From NCBI RefSeq assembly GCF_018604545.1, contig NZ_CP075896.1, positions 4,154,001 to 4,218,000 on the forward strand: a stretch of DNA of 64,000 bases, given 5' to 3'. The notes under the pieces were generated by a model, which saw nothing but the letters and a program-made list of their open reading frames with translations, did no database searches and was not told the origin of the DNA. This DNA comes from Streptomyces koelreuteriae (lineage in GTDB: Bacteria > Actinomycetota > Actinomycetes > Streptomycetales > Streptomycetaceae). Below are positions 28,341 to 37,407 of this stretch, piece by piece. The position numbers and the translations under genes are program-made. The number at the start of each line of letters is the position of its first letter. Position 1 is the stretch's first letter.

Positions 28341-30131
28341 TCAGCTGGTCACCTTGATGTCCACGACTCGGGCGCGGTAGTTGCCTTGCTCCGTCAGTGG
28401 CAGCTTGGTCAGCCACACCAGGAGGTACCGCGTGCTGAGCGACTTATCGGGCTTGAGGGCAACAGTCGTACCTGAGCCGTCGGCGACCTTGGTGTAGCCG
28501 TCGAAGGACTGGGGCTGTGTACCCGAGTCCCCGGCCGCGCGGAGCTCAGCGGAGGTGTCCCCCTTGAAGGACACAGTCACCTTTCCTACCTGTTGGACCT
28601 TGCCGAGGTCGAGGATGACGCCCACACCGGACTTCAGCCGACCGAAGTCGGCACTCGTGTAGAAGCTCGTTTCCCAGTAGGTGCCAGGAGCGGTGTCGTA
28701 GAGCTGGTCTATCTCGTCCGGATTCTCGGATCCGTCGTTGCCGAACGGGTCGAAGTCCTGGGCGCCCTCGATGGTGATCGGCTTGCTGACCGGCCTCTTC
28801 TGGTTCTTCTCGCCGCCGCCCGGTGTCTGCGTCTGGTTGGGTTCGTCCGTCTTGCCGCCCTGGTCCATGAGCGCGTCCGCGAGCTGCCAGCTTCCGAGGC
28901 CCAGTGCGGCGATCAGGAGCGCGGACACGGCCCACTTCAGGGCCTTGCCCGTGCGGCTCTGCAGCGGGGGCGGCGGGGTCGGGACCGGCTGGGTGGCGCC
29001 GAGACGCGGGGCCTGGCGGCCGTACGTGCCCTGCTGGTACGTCGTGCGCTGGTACTCGGGCGGGGCCGTGAACGCCGGCTCCGGCGGACGGATGCGGGGC
29101 ATCTCGCCGATCGCCTTCACCAGTTCCTCGGGCGTCGTGCACGGCGACTCGTGCCGCGAGGCGGTGGCACCGTCGTTGACGAGCGCGCGCATGGACAGCT
29201 CGGACAGCCCGCGGTGCACACCGGCACGCACCTGGTCGGGTGCGATCAGGCCGATGTCCTTCGGCAGCCCCGCCAGGCCGTAGGCGTCGCTCTCGTACGG
29301 CCAGCGCTGGGTGAGCGCCGCGTACAGCAGGGCACCGATGGCCTCGGTGTCGGTGCGCTGCGGGGTCTCGGTCGTGACGCCGCGCAGGGCGGCGTTCACG
29401 GCGAGCCCGCGGATGCGCCACTGACCGGTCGAGGTGCGCAGCACGGCGTTGGGGTTCAGCCGCAGATGGGCGAGACCCTCACGGTGCGCGGCGGCCATGG
29501 CCGAGGAGATCTGACTGACCATCTGGTAGGCGTCGTACGGCTCCAGCGGCCCGGAGGCGAGGAGCGGGGTCAGCTCCGTCGCGTCGGGAAGCCACTCGTG
29601 GACGACGTAGACGAGGTCGTTCTCCTCCACCGCGTCCAGCACCTGGACGAAGCGGGGGTCGCCGAGAAGCGCGGATGAGCGTGCGGCGGCCAGGACCGAG
29701 CGGGCCCGTGAGTGGTCGGCGGGCAGGATGTGCACGCCGACGGCACGGCGGAGCTTCTCGTCCACGGCACGCCAGCTGCTGAAACCGTCCAGACGGGTGA
29801 CGCACTCCTCGAGGCGGTAGCGTCTGGCGAGTTTGTGCCCGCTGTGCAGTTCCGGCGGCGAGGTCGTTCCGGGCCCGTCGGTCCGGGTGCTCTCCTGTAC
29901 CTCGTCGCTGTCCGTGTCCCGCTCCCGGTTCTTGGCCACCCCGTCGGCCGTGGACTGGTCCGCCTTGGCGGTCAGCGACGTGTCGTCGCTGTTGTCTGCC
30001 ACGTCGACGGCAGCCGTACTACGTTCCGCCACCGTCGTTCCTGCCTCCCCATCCATGTGCGCGCCGGCCGGCATCCGTTGCGCGCCGTCCGACGCCGAAA
30101 CCAATTGTGCCCACAGTCCGCCGCTATGCAC
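28341..30131 (-). CDS. Membrane pseudokinase with extracytoplasmic discoidin-like domain (MurJ-associated)
   Basis: 596 residues (start uncertain; GTG 30131 or later). Residues about 95-350 follow a protein-kinase fold, but the catalytic motifs are lost. The HRD position reads HLRLNPN and DFG is replaced by RGLAV, so it is a pseudokinase. A transmembrane helix (AVSALLIAALGLGSWQL) follows a Pro-rich linker. The outer ~190 residues resemble an F5/8 type C fold (YWETSFYTSADFGRLKSGVG). In mycobacteria the same kinase-like part is fused to MviN/MurJ and recruits the FHA protein FhaA when phosphorylated. Here the two are separate adjacent genes. Confidence 0.88.
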   Translation of the reverse strand: MHSGGLWAQLVSASDGAQRMPAGAHMDGEAGTTVAERSTAAVDVADNSDDTSLTAKADQSTADGVAKNRERDTDSDEVQESTRTDGPGTTSPPELHSGHKLARRYRLEECVTRLDGFSSWRAVDEKLRRAVGVHILPADHSRARSVLAAARSSALLGDPRFVQVLDAVEENDLVYVVHEWLPDATELTPLLASGPLEPYDAYQMVSQISSAMAAAHREGLAHLRLNPNAVLRTSTGQWRIRGLAVNAALRGVTTETPQRTDTEAIGALLYAALTQRWPYESDAYGLAGLPKDIGLIAPDQVRAGVHRGLSELSMRALVNDGATASRHESPCTTPEELVKAIGEMPRIRPPEPAFTAPPEYQRTTYQQGTYGRQAPRLGATQPVPTPPPPLQSRTGKALKWAVSALLIAALGLGSWQLADALMDQGGKTDEPNQTQTPGGGEKNQKRPVSKPITIEGAQDFDPFGNDGSENPDEIDQLYDTAPGTYWETSFYTSADFGRLKSGVGVILDLGKVQQVGKVTVSFKGDTSAELRAAGDSGTQPQSFDGYTKVADGSGTTVALKPDKSLSTRYLLVWLTKLPLTEQGNYRARVVDIKVTS

Positions 30132-30173
30132 GACACGCGGCGGCTGACGATGGTTGTGCGCCTACCCCCCGAC

Positions 30174-32483
30174 TCAGCGTCCCAGGCGTCCGCGGACCAT
30201 GCCGACCAGCGAGTTGAGTTCCTCGATGCGCATGCGGCGGGCGGCGACGAAGAAGATCCCGAGAAGCACGGCACCGCCGGCCAGTACCCCGGCGAGCGAG
30301 CCCAAGACGCCCTGGCCGATGGTCTGGCCGATGCCGTAGCAGGCCGCGCCGCTGAGCAGTGCGGCCGGGATCGACGCGATGCACAGCCGGGCGTAAGTCC
30401 GCAGGACACGGGCGCCGTCGAGGTCCCCGCCCAGCCGCTTGCGCAGCCGGCTCCAGGCGACGCCGACACCGATCGCGTACGCCAGGCCGTACGAGGCGGC
30501 CATGCCGACCACGGCCCAGCGGGCCGGGACGACGAAGTAGCAGACCGCCGACGCGCCCGCGTTGACCGCGGCCACGATGACTGTGTTGTAGAAGGGGGTT
30601 CGGGTGTCCTCGTAGGCGTAGAAGGCGCGCAGGACGACGTACTGCACCGAGTACGGGATCAGGCCGAGACCGAACGCCATCAGCATGAAGCCCATGTTGG
30701 TGGCCGCGCTGGTGCCCGAGGAGCCGAACATCAGCGTGCACATGGGGATGCCGAGCGAGAGGAAACCGAACGCGATCGGCACGATCGCGACCGCCGTGGT
30801 GCGCAGGCCCTGGGAGATGTCGTCGCGGACGGCGCCCGCGTCGCCCTCGGCCGCCGACCGCGACAGACGCGGCAGCAGCGCGGCCATCAGGGAGACCGTG
30901 ATGATCGCCTGCGGAAGGCCCCAGATGAGCTGCGCGTTGGCGTAGGCGGAGAAACCGGTGCCGTCCATGGGCGAGGCCTTGCCCGCCGCGGTGGACAGCC
31001 AGACGACGACCATGGCGCCCGCCTGGTTGGCGAGGACGAACAGGATCGTCCACTTGGCGAGCGTCATGGCCTTGCCGAGGCCATGGCCCTTCCAGTCGAA
31101 GCGCAGCCGCAGCCGGAAGCCGGTCTCGCGCAGGTAGGGGATCATCGCCAGCGCCTGGACCACGAGGCCGAGCAGGACACCGATGCCGAGGAGCCGCTGG
31201 CCCTCCGGCGGGATGGTCGTGACCTTCATCCCGGAGTCGGCCGCTGTGCCGTAGACGAAGATGAACATGCCCAGCGTCACGATGATGACGATGTTGTTCA
31301 GGACCGGGGTCCACATCATCGCGCCGAACTTCCCGCGCGCGTTGAGGATCTGGCCCATCACCACATGGATGCCCATGAAGAAGATCGAGGGCAGGAAGTA
31401 CTGGACGAAGGTGATCGCGACCTGATTCGCCGCGGGATCGCTGGCGATCGAGGGGGACATCAGGCGGATCAGGAGCGGCGCAGCGAAGATCGCGAGCGCG
31501 GTGAGCCCGCCGAGCGCCACCATGACGAGGGTCAGCAGGCGGTTGGCGTACGCCTCGCCCCCGTCCTCGTCGTCCTTCATGGCGCGCACGAGCTGCGGCA
31601 CGAAGACGGAGTTGAGACCGCCGCCGACCGTGAGGATGTAGAGCATCGTCGGCAGCTGGTAGGCGACCTGGAAGGTGTCGCCGAGGAAGCCGACGCCGAT
31701 GGCCGACACGATCAGCGCGGAGCGGATGAAGCCGGTGAGGCGGGAGACCATCGTGCCGGCCGCCATCACGGCGCTGGACTTCATCAGCCCTGCGGCGCGA
31801 CCGCCCTTCTTGGGAGCCGGCGAGGCAGCGGGCTCCGGGGCGGGCGGTTCGTCCACGAGGGGCGGGGCCGGTGCGGTCTGGCCGGGCGCGCCGTACGGAC
31901 CCTGCGCCCCGTACTGGCCCTGTGCCGTGTACTGGCCCTGGGCCATCTGTCCGGGGGCCTGGGACGGTCCGGGGACCGAGGGCTGCTCGTACGACGGGTG
32001 ACCGCTGTTCTGCTGCTGGTCCCTGTAGAGGTGTGCGAAGGCGTCCGGTTCCTGGCGCGGCTCGCCCGCCTGGGAGACCAGATCGTCCACTCCCACGAAC
32101 TGGGTGGTCCTGGGGTCGTCGCCGTACGGCAGGTGCCGTGTCGGGCCCTCCGGCTCCGGCGCGGGCGTCTGGGCCCACACCTGAGGGTCGGGCGCGTAGG
32201 GCGACTGCGGCGGCTGGGCGTACATCTGCTGCGGCTGGTACGTGCCGGCAGGGGGCGGTGGGTGTGCGGCGCGGTCGTAGAGCGCCTCGGCGACCGGGTC
32301 CTGGGCGGAGAGGTCCTGTGCCCGGTAGGGGTCCTGGTCGTAGGCGTCCTGGAGGTACATGTCCGCGGGGGGCTGCGGCGGTACCTGGCCGTGCTCGGCC
32401 GGCGGGCCCTCGGGCCCACCCGACTCGGGGTAGCCCGAGCTGCCCGCGGCACGGCCGCGGTCACCGTCGTACGGCGCGTTCAT
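30174..32483 (-). CDS. murJ: Lipid II flippase MurJ (MviN)
   Basis: 769 residues. The C-terminal ~530 residues form the 14-helix MATE-like flippase that moves lipid II across the membrane, starting at GLMKSSAVMAAGTMVSRLTGFIRS. The charged groove residues and the typical NSVFVPQLVRAM segment are visible. The N-terminal ~235 residues are a cytoplasmic, Pro/Gln/Tyr-rich disordered extension absent from proteobacterial MurJ. It sits 42 bases after DUF6049 and 42 before the pseudokinase gene, indicating one envelope operon. Confidence 0.93.
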   Translation of the reverse strand: MNAPYDGDRGRAAGSSGYPESGGPEGPPAEHGQVPPQPPADMYLQDAYDQDPYRAQDLSAQDPVAEALYDRAAHPPPPAGTYQPQQMYAQPPQSPYAPDPQVWAQTPAPEPEGPTRHLPYGDDPRTTQFVGVDDLVSQAGEPRQEPDAFAHLYRDQQQNSGHPSYEQPSVPGPSQAPGQMAQGQYTAQGQYGAQGPYGAPGQTAPAPPLVDEPPAPEPAASPAPKKGGRAAGLMKSSAVMAAGTMVSRLTGFIRSALIVSAIGVGFLGDTFQVAYQLPTMLYILTVGGGLNSVFVPQLVRAMKDDEDGGEAYANRLLTLVMVALGGLTALAIFAAPLLIRLMSPSIASDPAANQVAITFVQYFLPSIFFMGIHVVMGQILNARGKFGAMMWTPVLNNIVIIVTLGMFIFVYGTAADSGMKVTTIPPEGQRLLGIGVLLGLVVQALAMIPYLRETGFRLRLRFDWKGHGLGKAMTLAKWTILFVLANQAGAMVVVWLSTAAGKASPMDGTGFSAYANAQLIWGLPQAIITVSLMAALLPRLSRSAAEGDAGAVRDDISQGLRTTAVAIVPIAFGFLSLGIPMCTLMFGSSGTSAATNMGFMLMAFGLGLIPYSVQYVVLRAFYAYEDTRTPFYNTVIVAAVNAGASAVCYFVVPARWAVVGMAASYGLAYAIGVGVAWSRLRKRLGGDLDGARVLRTYARLCIASIPAALLSGAACYGIGQTIGQGVLGSLAGVLAGGAVLLGIFFVAARRMRIEELNSLVGMVRGRLGR

Positions 32484-32525
32484 GGTTACCCCACCTCATC
32501 GTCCCCGGCCCACCGGCCACGACAT

Positions 32526-34937
32526 CTAACGGTCCACTCTCTCACCCGTGCCGGACGGGTCGGCGCTTTCCGCTGCGGTGTCCGGGGCCGGGTCACTCGG
32601 CTGCTCCGGGCCCTCAGCCCGCGATCCGGCCTCCGTCTTCTGCTGGAGACGGTCGCCGGGGGCCTCGGGGTTCTGCGCAGCGCCGGCCGGGCCCTGCGGG
32701 CTGTCGGCGTCGTCGTCCGGCTCGGCGGGGCCGTCCTCGTCCGTGTCCGCTTCGCGGGCGGCGGCGCGCTTGCGCTGGGTGTACATACGGAAGCCCGCGA
32801 GGACCAGGAGCAGGACACCGCCGCCGATGACCAGCATCACGGTGGCCGTGACCTCGGTGACCTTCACGTCGAAGGTGACGGGAGCGCCGTACTTCTGGCC
32901 GTCCTCCGTGTAGAGCTGGGCGACGACCTCCGCCCGGCCGTTGGCGTTGGCGGACGTGGTGAACTTCACCGACTGGCTGTGGCCGCCGTTCACGGTGACG
33001 CGCTGTTCCTCGTAGGCGTCGTCGCCGATCTTCAGGCGCGTCGGGTTCTTCGACGTGAGCCGCAGCTGCAGGTGCTCGACGCCCTGGACCAGGTTGTTCT
33101 GGACGGTCACGGGGATGGTGGCGCTGCGGCCGGAGAGCTTGGTCTCCGACTTCTCGATCAGCTTGACCCCGTCGGTGAGCCCGTCGAGGTACGACTCGAC
33201 GCCGTCGCGGTATCCCACTGCCGCGACGCCCCGGCCACGCCACGACGTGGACATCTCGCGGTTCATCGCCCGCCCGAAGGGGGTCACCACCCGGGACTGG
33301 TCGGTGAGGATCACCTTGAAGCTGTCGAGCTTGCCCTGCGTCCTCGCGATCTGCTCGAAGCCGGCCCGCAGCAGCTCCTGGTTGCGCAGCGAGGACGGGT
33401 AGGCCGAGGCCGACGGCACCTTGGTGTTGGCCGCCGGGTCCGGCTTGGCCTTGGCGGCGTCCGTGAGGTCCTGCGACTCGGCCCAGTTCCCGCTCTGGAG
33501 GGTCCCCAGAGCCTCGGCCATGGCCTGCGCCTGGCTCACGGAGGGCATGCGCTGCGGGGCGACGACGACACTGCGCTGCTTGCCGCTCTGCTGGCCGAGC
33601 GCCAGGCTCTGGGCCAGGAAGCGCTGCACGGCGAGGGTGGACGCGGAAGCCTTCGTCAGGTTGCCCTGGAACGCCGTGGACAGCCTGGCGTCCGCGACGA
33701 CCGCCGTGGTGCCGCCGCCGACGGGCCGGGCCGCGGAGGGCGTGTACGACAGGTTGTCCTGGAGGCTGTCACTGCGGGCGATCACCTTGTCGGCGCCCGC
33801 CGAGGTGGCGACCTTCACGATCGACGGATCGACGGCCCCGTCCGCGGGCCAGGCGAAGTCGGTGGACGGCTTCACGTGGAGGATCGTCTCCACCGTGTCC
33901 TCGACGACGTCGGTGGCCTCCTTGAGGTGGCTCAGCGAGCCCGTGACGTTCGTGCCGTTGTGGGCGAGGGAGGCCAGATCCGGGTCGCCGAAGGGCAGGG
34001 CGACGACCTCCTTGCCCGTGACGGCCTGCTGGAGCTCGGCGAGCCACCGCTTGGCGACCGCCTGGTTACGGCCGGCGGTGGTGGTGCCGTCCTCGCCTCT
34101 GACCTCGTAGTTCCGCGTCATCGCGTCGACGGATGCCAGCAGGTCAGGGTCGATCACCCAGGTGATGTCGAGGCCCTTGCCCAGCGACACCATCTGGTCG
34201 AGGCGGCCGCCGGGGGCGATCTCCTCGGCGAGGTCGTCGTTGCGGAAGACCGGTGTCTGCTGCTCGTTCGACCCCGTCTCCGCCGTCATATGGACGGTGG
34301 AGGTGAGCGGCCACATGAACGTGGTCTTCGTCTTGGTGCCGGCTTCCTCGGGCTGCCACGGCAGGAAGGTGCGCTGGACCCCCAGGACCTGGTCCCAGGG
34401 CTGCGCGGAGGTCTCCCCGGAGAGCGCGACGGCCAGCTGGTAGACGCCGTCCGGGCCGAGGTCCAGCTCGTCGGCCGGCACGGAGATGTTGAAGGGCTCG
34501 GCCACGCCGGGGGTGAGCTTGGAGAACTTCTCGCTGTACTTGCCGCCGACCGCCTTGCCGGCGGGGCCCTGGACGTCGTTGCTCTTCTTGGCGAGGGCGT
34601 CGATGGAGGAGCGGGTGTCGAGTGAGGGACCCACCCGCAGATCGACGTGGGCGTCGGTGACCGCTTGCCTGCCGTTGTTGGTGACCGTGCCCTGCACCGT
34701 CACCGTGTCCCCGTCGCTGGGGGCGGTGGGGGTGAGCGAGTCGACAGCGACGGCCACCGAGCCCGCGCCGCCGGTCGCCTGCGGGGCCTCCTGTCCGGCC
34801 GCGTCCGCCGGGGCCGCGGCGGGCAGCTGGAGCAGCCCGGCCAGCAGGGGCGCACCGGCGAGCAGTGCCCCGGTGCGCCGCAGCCACCGGCGGGCAGGTG
34901 AGGCACTGGTCCCCTGGAAGTCTGCCGCGTCGGCCAC
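32526..34937 (-). CDS. DUF6049 family secreted/membrane protein
   Basis: About 803 residues from GTG 34937 (VADAADFQGTS...); the frame is open to 35054, so a start further upstream is possible. A signal peptide (RRTGALLAGAPLLAGLLQL...) leads into a large extracellular part with immunoglobulin-like and polysaccharide-deacetylase-like stretches (PFGDPDLASL, TDFAWPADGAVD). A C-terminal transmembrane helix (VMLVIGGGVLLLVLAGFRMY) and a charged cytoplasmic tail follow. The family is regularly found before murJ in actinobacteria and probably acts in peptidoglycan assembly, but no activity is known. Confidence 0.88.
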   Translation of the reverse strand: MADAADFQGTSASPARRWLRRTGALLAGAPLLAGLLQLPAAAPADAAGQEAPQATGGAGSVAVAVDSLTPTAPSDGDTVTVQGTVTNNGRQAVTDAHVDLRVGPSLDTRSSIDALAKKSNDVQGPAGKAVGGKYSEKFSKLTPGVAEPFNISVPADELDLGPDGVYQLAVALSGETSAQPWDQVLGVQRTFLPWQPEEAGTKTKTTFMWPLTSTVHMTAETGSNEQQTPVFRNDDLAEEIAPGGRLDQMVSLGKGLDITWVIDPDLLASVDAMTRNYEVRGEDGTTTAGRNQAVAKRWLAELQQAVTGKEVVALPFGDPDLASLAHNGTNVTGSLSHLKEATDVVEDTVETILHVKPSTDFAWPADGAVDPSIVKVATSAGADKVIARSDSLQDNLSYTPSAARPVGGGTTAVVADARLSTAFQGNLTKASASTLAVQRFLAQSLALGQQSGKQRSVVVAPQRMPSVSQAQAMAEALGTLQSGNWAESQDLTDAAKAKPDPAANTKVPSASAYPSSLRNQELLRAGFEQIARTQGKLDSFKVILTDQSRVVTPFGRAMNREMSTSWRGRGVAAVGYRDGVESYLDGLTDGVKLIEKSETKLSGRSATIPVTVQNNLVQGVEHLQLRLTSKNPTRLKIGDDAYEEQRVTVNGGHSQSVKFTTSANANGRAEVVAQLYTEDGQKYGAPVTFDVKVTEVTATVMLVIGGGVLLLVLAGFRMYTQRKRAAAREADTDEDGPAEPDDDADSPQGPAGAAQNPEAPGDRLQQKTEAGSRAEGPEQPSDPAPDTAAESADPSGTGERVDR

Positions 34938-35132
34938 GCGCTTCGCCCGTCCCTTGTCGTCGTCAGTGGTCGTCGGAATGTGCGTCCACGCATGGTAACG
35001 ATGCGCGCTGAGGGGAAGTGCCGCGGTCCGTTCCACAAGATCGCGGGCCGACACCGGCCTGCCCGGTATGTGACCGTATAGAAGGGAGCGGCTCTTTACA
35101 TCTCCAGGGCGGGTCTTGTGCGTCTATTCACG

Positions 35133-35185
35133 GACGAGTCCGCACGCGTAATGACGAGTCCGCATGACGAGTCTGCACGCGTAAT
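35133..35185 (+). repeat. Triple direct repeat upstream of pcnB
   Basis: GACGAGTCCGCACGCGTAAT (35133-35152), a truncated copy GACGAGTCCGCAT (35153-35165) and GACGAGTCTGCACGCGTAAT (35166-35185) in tandem. It lies 44 bases before the pcnB start. Confidence 0.8.
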
Positions 35186-35228
35186 AGGGGGAGCTCATGG
35201 CCGCCCGGGCCACGTACCCTCTTCTGTT

Positions 35229-36674
35229 GTGCCGAACGCCAACGAAGAAACGTCCAGTGCCCTCAGCCAGGTGCAGCACCGTGCGGTGAGTGAACTGCTG
35301 CGGGTCGCTCCTGTCGCCGATGACCTCGCCCGCCGATTCCGGGAGGCCGGGTTCTCACTCGCCCTGGTCGGCGGCTCGGTCCGGGACGCGCTGCTGGGCC
35401 GGCTCGGCAACGACCTGGACTTCACGACCGACGCCCGTCCCCAGGACGTACTCAAGATCGTGCGCCCGTGGGCCGACGCCGTCTGGGAGGTCGGGATCGC
35501 CTTCGGCACCGTCGGCGCCCAGAAGGACGGCTACCAGATCGAGGTCACCACCTACCGTTCGGAGGCCTACGACCGCACCTCGCGCAAGCCCGAGGTGTCG
35601 TACGGCGACTCCATCGAGGAGGACCTCGTCCGTCGTGACTTCACCGTGAACGCGATGGCCGTCGCGTTGCCGGAGAAGGAGTTCGTCGACCCGCACGGTG
35701 GGCTCGAGGATCTCGCGGCGCGTGTGCTGCGCACTCCTGGCACCCCGGAGGAGTCCTTCTCGGACGACCCGCTGCGGATGATGCGGGCCGCGCGCTTCGC
35801 GGCTCAGCTCGACTTCGAGGTCGCCCCCGAGGTCATCACGGCGATGACGGAGATGGCCGGGCGTCTCGACATCGTCTCGGCCGAGCGGGTGCGGGACGAG
35901 CTGAACAAGCTGGTCCTGTCGCGTCACCCGCGCAAGGGCCTGACGCTGCTTGTCGAGACCGGCCTCGCCGAGCGTGTGCTGCCCGAGCTGCCCGCCCTGC
36001 GCCTGGAGCGTGATGAGCACCACCGGCACAAGGACGTCTACGACCACACGCTGATCGTCCTGGAGCAGGCGATGGCGCTGGAGGACGACGGTCCCGACCT
36101 GACGCTCCGCCTGGCCGCCCTGCTCCATGACATCGGCAAGCCGCGCACCCGTCGCTTCGAGACGGACGGCCGGGTCTCGTTCCACCACCACGAGGTGGTC
36201 GGGGCGAAGATGACCAAGAAGCGCATGACGGCCCTCAAGTACTCCAACGAGCTGGTGAAAGACGTCTCACGTCTGGTCGAGCTCCACCTGCGCTTCCATG
36301 GCTACGGCACCGGCGAGTGGACGGACTCCGCGGTCCGCCGCTACGTCCGTGACGCCGGCCCGCTCCTCGATCGCCTCCACAAGCTGACCCGCTCGGACTG
36401 CACCACGCGCAACAAGCGCAAGGCGACGGCCCTGTCGCGTGCGTACGACGGTCTCGAGGATCGGATCGCCAGCCTTCAGGAGCAGGAGGAGCTGGACTCC
36501 ATCCGCCCTGACCTCGACGGCAACCAGATCATGGAGATCCTCGGCGTCGCTCCCGGCCCGGTCATCGGCCGCGCTTACAAGCACATGCTGGAGCTGCGGC
36601 TGGAGAACGGCCCGATGGAGCACGAGGTCGCGCTGGCCGCGCTCAAGGAGTGGTGGGCCGAGCAGGAGGGCTGA
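35229..36674 (+). CDS. pcnB: CCA tRNA nucleotidyltransferase
   Basis: 481 residues from GTG 35229 (VPNANEETSSAL); the 37 extra codons upstream are encoded by the repeat-rich leader. It is a class II nucleotidyltransferase with LVGGSVRDALLGRLGNDLDFTTDARP (GGxVRD and the catalytic DxD) followed by RRDFTVNAMA. The second half has an HD domain (AALLHDIGKPRTR). It adds or repairs the 3' CCA of tRNAs; some actinobacterial relatives are annotated as poly(A) polymerase. No Shine-Dalgarno is seen, and TACCCT at 35215-35220 would fit a leaderless transcript. Confidence 0.93.
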   Translation: MPNANEETSSALSQVQHRAVSELLRVAPVADDLARRFREAGFSLALVGGSVRDALLGRLGNDLDFTTDARPQDVLKIVRPWADAVWEVGIAFGTVGAQKDGYQIEVTTYRSEAYDRTSRKPEVSYGDSIEEDLVRRDFTVNAMAVALPEKEFVDPHGGLEDLAARVLRTPGTPEESFSDDPLRMMRAARFAAQLDFEVAPEVITAMTEMAGRLDIVSAERVRDELNKLVLSRHPRKGLTLLVETGLAERVLPELPALRLERDEHHRHKDVYDHTLIVLEQAMALEDDGPDLTLRLAALLHDIGKPRTRRFETDGRVSFHHHEVVGAKMTKKRMTALKYSNELVKDVSRLVELHLRFHGYGTGEWTDSAVRRYVRDAGPLLDRLHKLTRSDCTTRNKRKATALSRAYDGLEDRIASLQEQEELDSIRPDLDGNQIMEILGVAPGPVIGRAYKHMLELRLENGPMEHEVALAALKEWWAEQEG

Positions 36675-36684
36675 GGCTGTGAAA

Positions 36685-36716
36685 CGGGGTCATGTTTCAC
36701 GTGAAACATGACCCCG
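36685..36716. terminator. 32-base palindrome with parS at its centre (terminator-like)
   Basis: A perfect palindrome with arms CGGGGTCATGTTTCAC / GTGAAACATGACCCCG. The middle 14 bases are parS (36694-36707). It lies 10 bases past the pcnB stop, between convergent genes, so it could serve as both terminator and ParB site. Confidence 0.75.
36694..36707. other. parS: parS site
   Basis: Perfect GTTTCACGTGAAAC at the centre of the 36685-36716 palindrome. Confidence 0.95.
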
Positions 36717-36728
36717 CAGGTGACAGCC

Positions 36729-36762
36729 GAGGGGCGGTGTTTCACGTGAAACACCGCCCCTC
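36729..36762. terminator. 34-base palindrome with parS at its centre (terminator-like)
   Basis: A perfect palindrome with arms GAGGGGCGGTGTTTCAC / GTGAAACACCGCCCCTC, centred at 36745/36746. The core is parS 36739-36752. It ends 12 bases before the leftward LppU-type gene stop, placing it as that gene's terminator. Confidence 0.75.
36739..36752. other. parS: parS site
   Basis: Perfect GTTTCACGTGAAAC, 45 bases from the preceding parS, at the core of the 36729-36762 palindrome. Confidence 0.95.
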
Positions 36763-36774
36763 TCTGTGTCTGCC

Positions 36775-37284
36775 TTACTTCTTGTAGTCCTTCAGGCAGA
36801 GCAGGAAGTCCTTGCCGTCACCGCTCTCGGTGTACGAGTACTGGAAGTCCTTGGCCTCGGACCGGCACTTGCTCGACGCCAGCGTGTCCGTGAGGTACGC
36901 GCCCTCGATCTTGGCCAGCACGATGTACTGAGCCTTCGCGTCGCTGCACTTGACGACCTCGAGGTCGGGGTTGTTGTCGCTGGTGCTGCCGCGGTGCATG
37001 CAGTCGCCGACGGCCGCCGTGTTGGCGTCGTCCCGGCTGGTTATCCAGCCGCCGATGGCCACGCTCGCCACCGCGATGACGATCACGATGTTCTTGATGG
37101 TCTTGAAGCTGAGCTTGCGGCCGGACGGCTGCGGCGGGACCGGGGCGTACGGAGCGCCCTGGGGCGGGAAGCCGGGCTGGCCGGGCTGCTGGGGGTAGCC
37201 GCCCTGCGGCGGGTAGGGAGCCTGGGGCGGACCCGCGGGCTGGTTCTGGGCGAACGGGTTGCCCTGGGGCGGCGGAGTGGTCAT
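36775..37284 (-). CDS. LppU/SCO3897-type membrane protein
   Basis: 169 residues. The N-terminal ~55 are Pro/Gln/Gly-rich (PYPPQGGYPQQPGQPGFPP). One transmembrane helix (IKNIVIVIAVASVAIGGWI) follows, then a ~90-residue outer domain with four cysteines (VGDCMHR, VVKCSDA, SSKCRSE, FLLCLKD) likely forming two disulfides. The arrangement matches the LppU/SCO3897 family. Function is unknown. ATG start with GGGG-rich upstream sequence; it stands alone. Confidence 0.85.
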   Translation of the reverse strand: MTTPPPQGNPFAQNQPAGPPQAPYPPQGGYPQQPGQPGFPPQGAPYAPVPPQPSGRKLSFKTIKNIVIVIAVASVAIGGWITSRDDANTAAVGDCMHRGSTSDNNPDLEVVKCSDAKAQYIVLAKIEGAYLTDTLASSKCRSEAKDFQYSYTESGDGKDFLLCLKDYKK

Positions 37285-37407
37285 TCGGGGGTCCCCCTAG
37301 TGCATGGTGAATGACGCGAACATGTCGCGAGATAAGACGCACGTAAGTTATCGGGCCCCACTGACAACCCAGTAGTCAGGAGTGGCTCTGTGTCATTGAT
37401 GTGACAC

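Noticed and set aside
29712..34625. A 1637-codon rightward open frame across murJ and DUF6049
   Set aside because: Antisense shadow of three well-supported leftward genes; composition is Val/Gly/Arg/Asp-rich with no recognisable fold.
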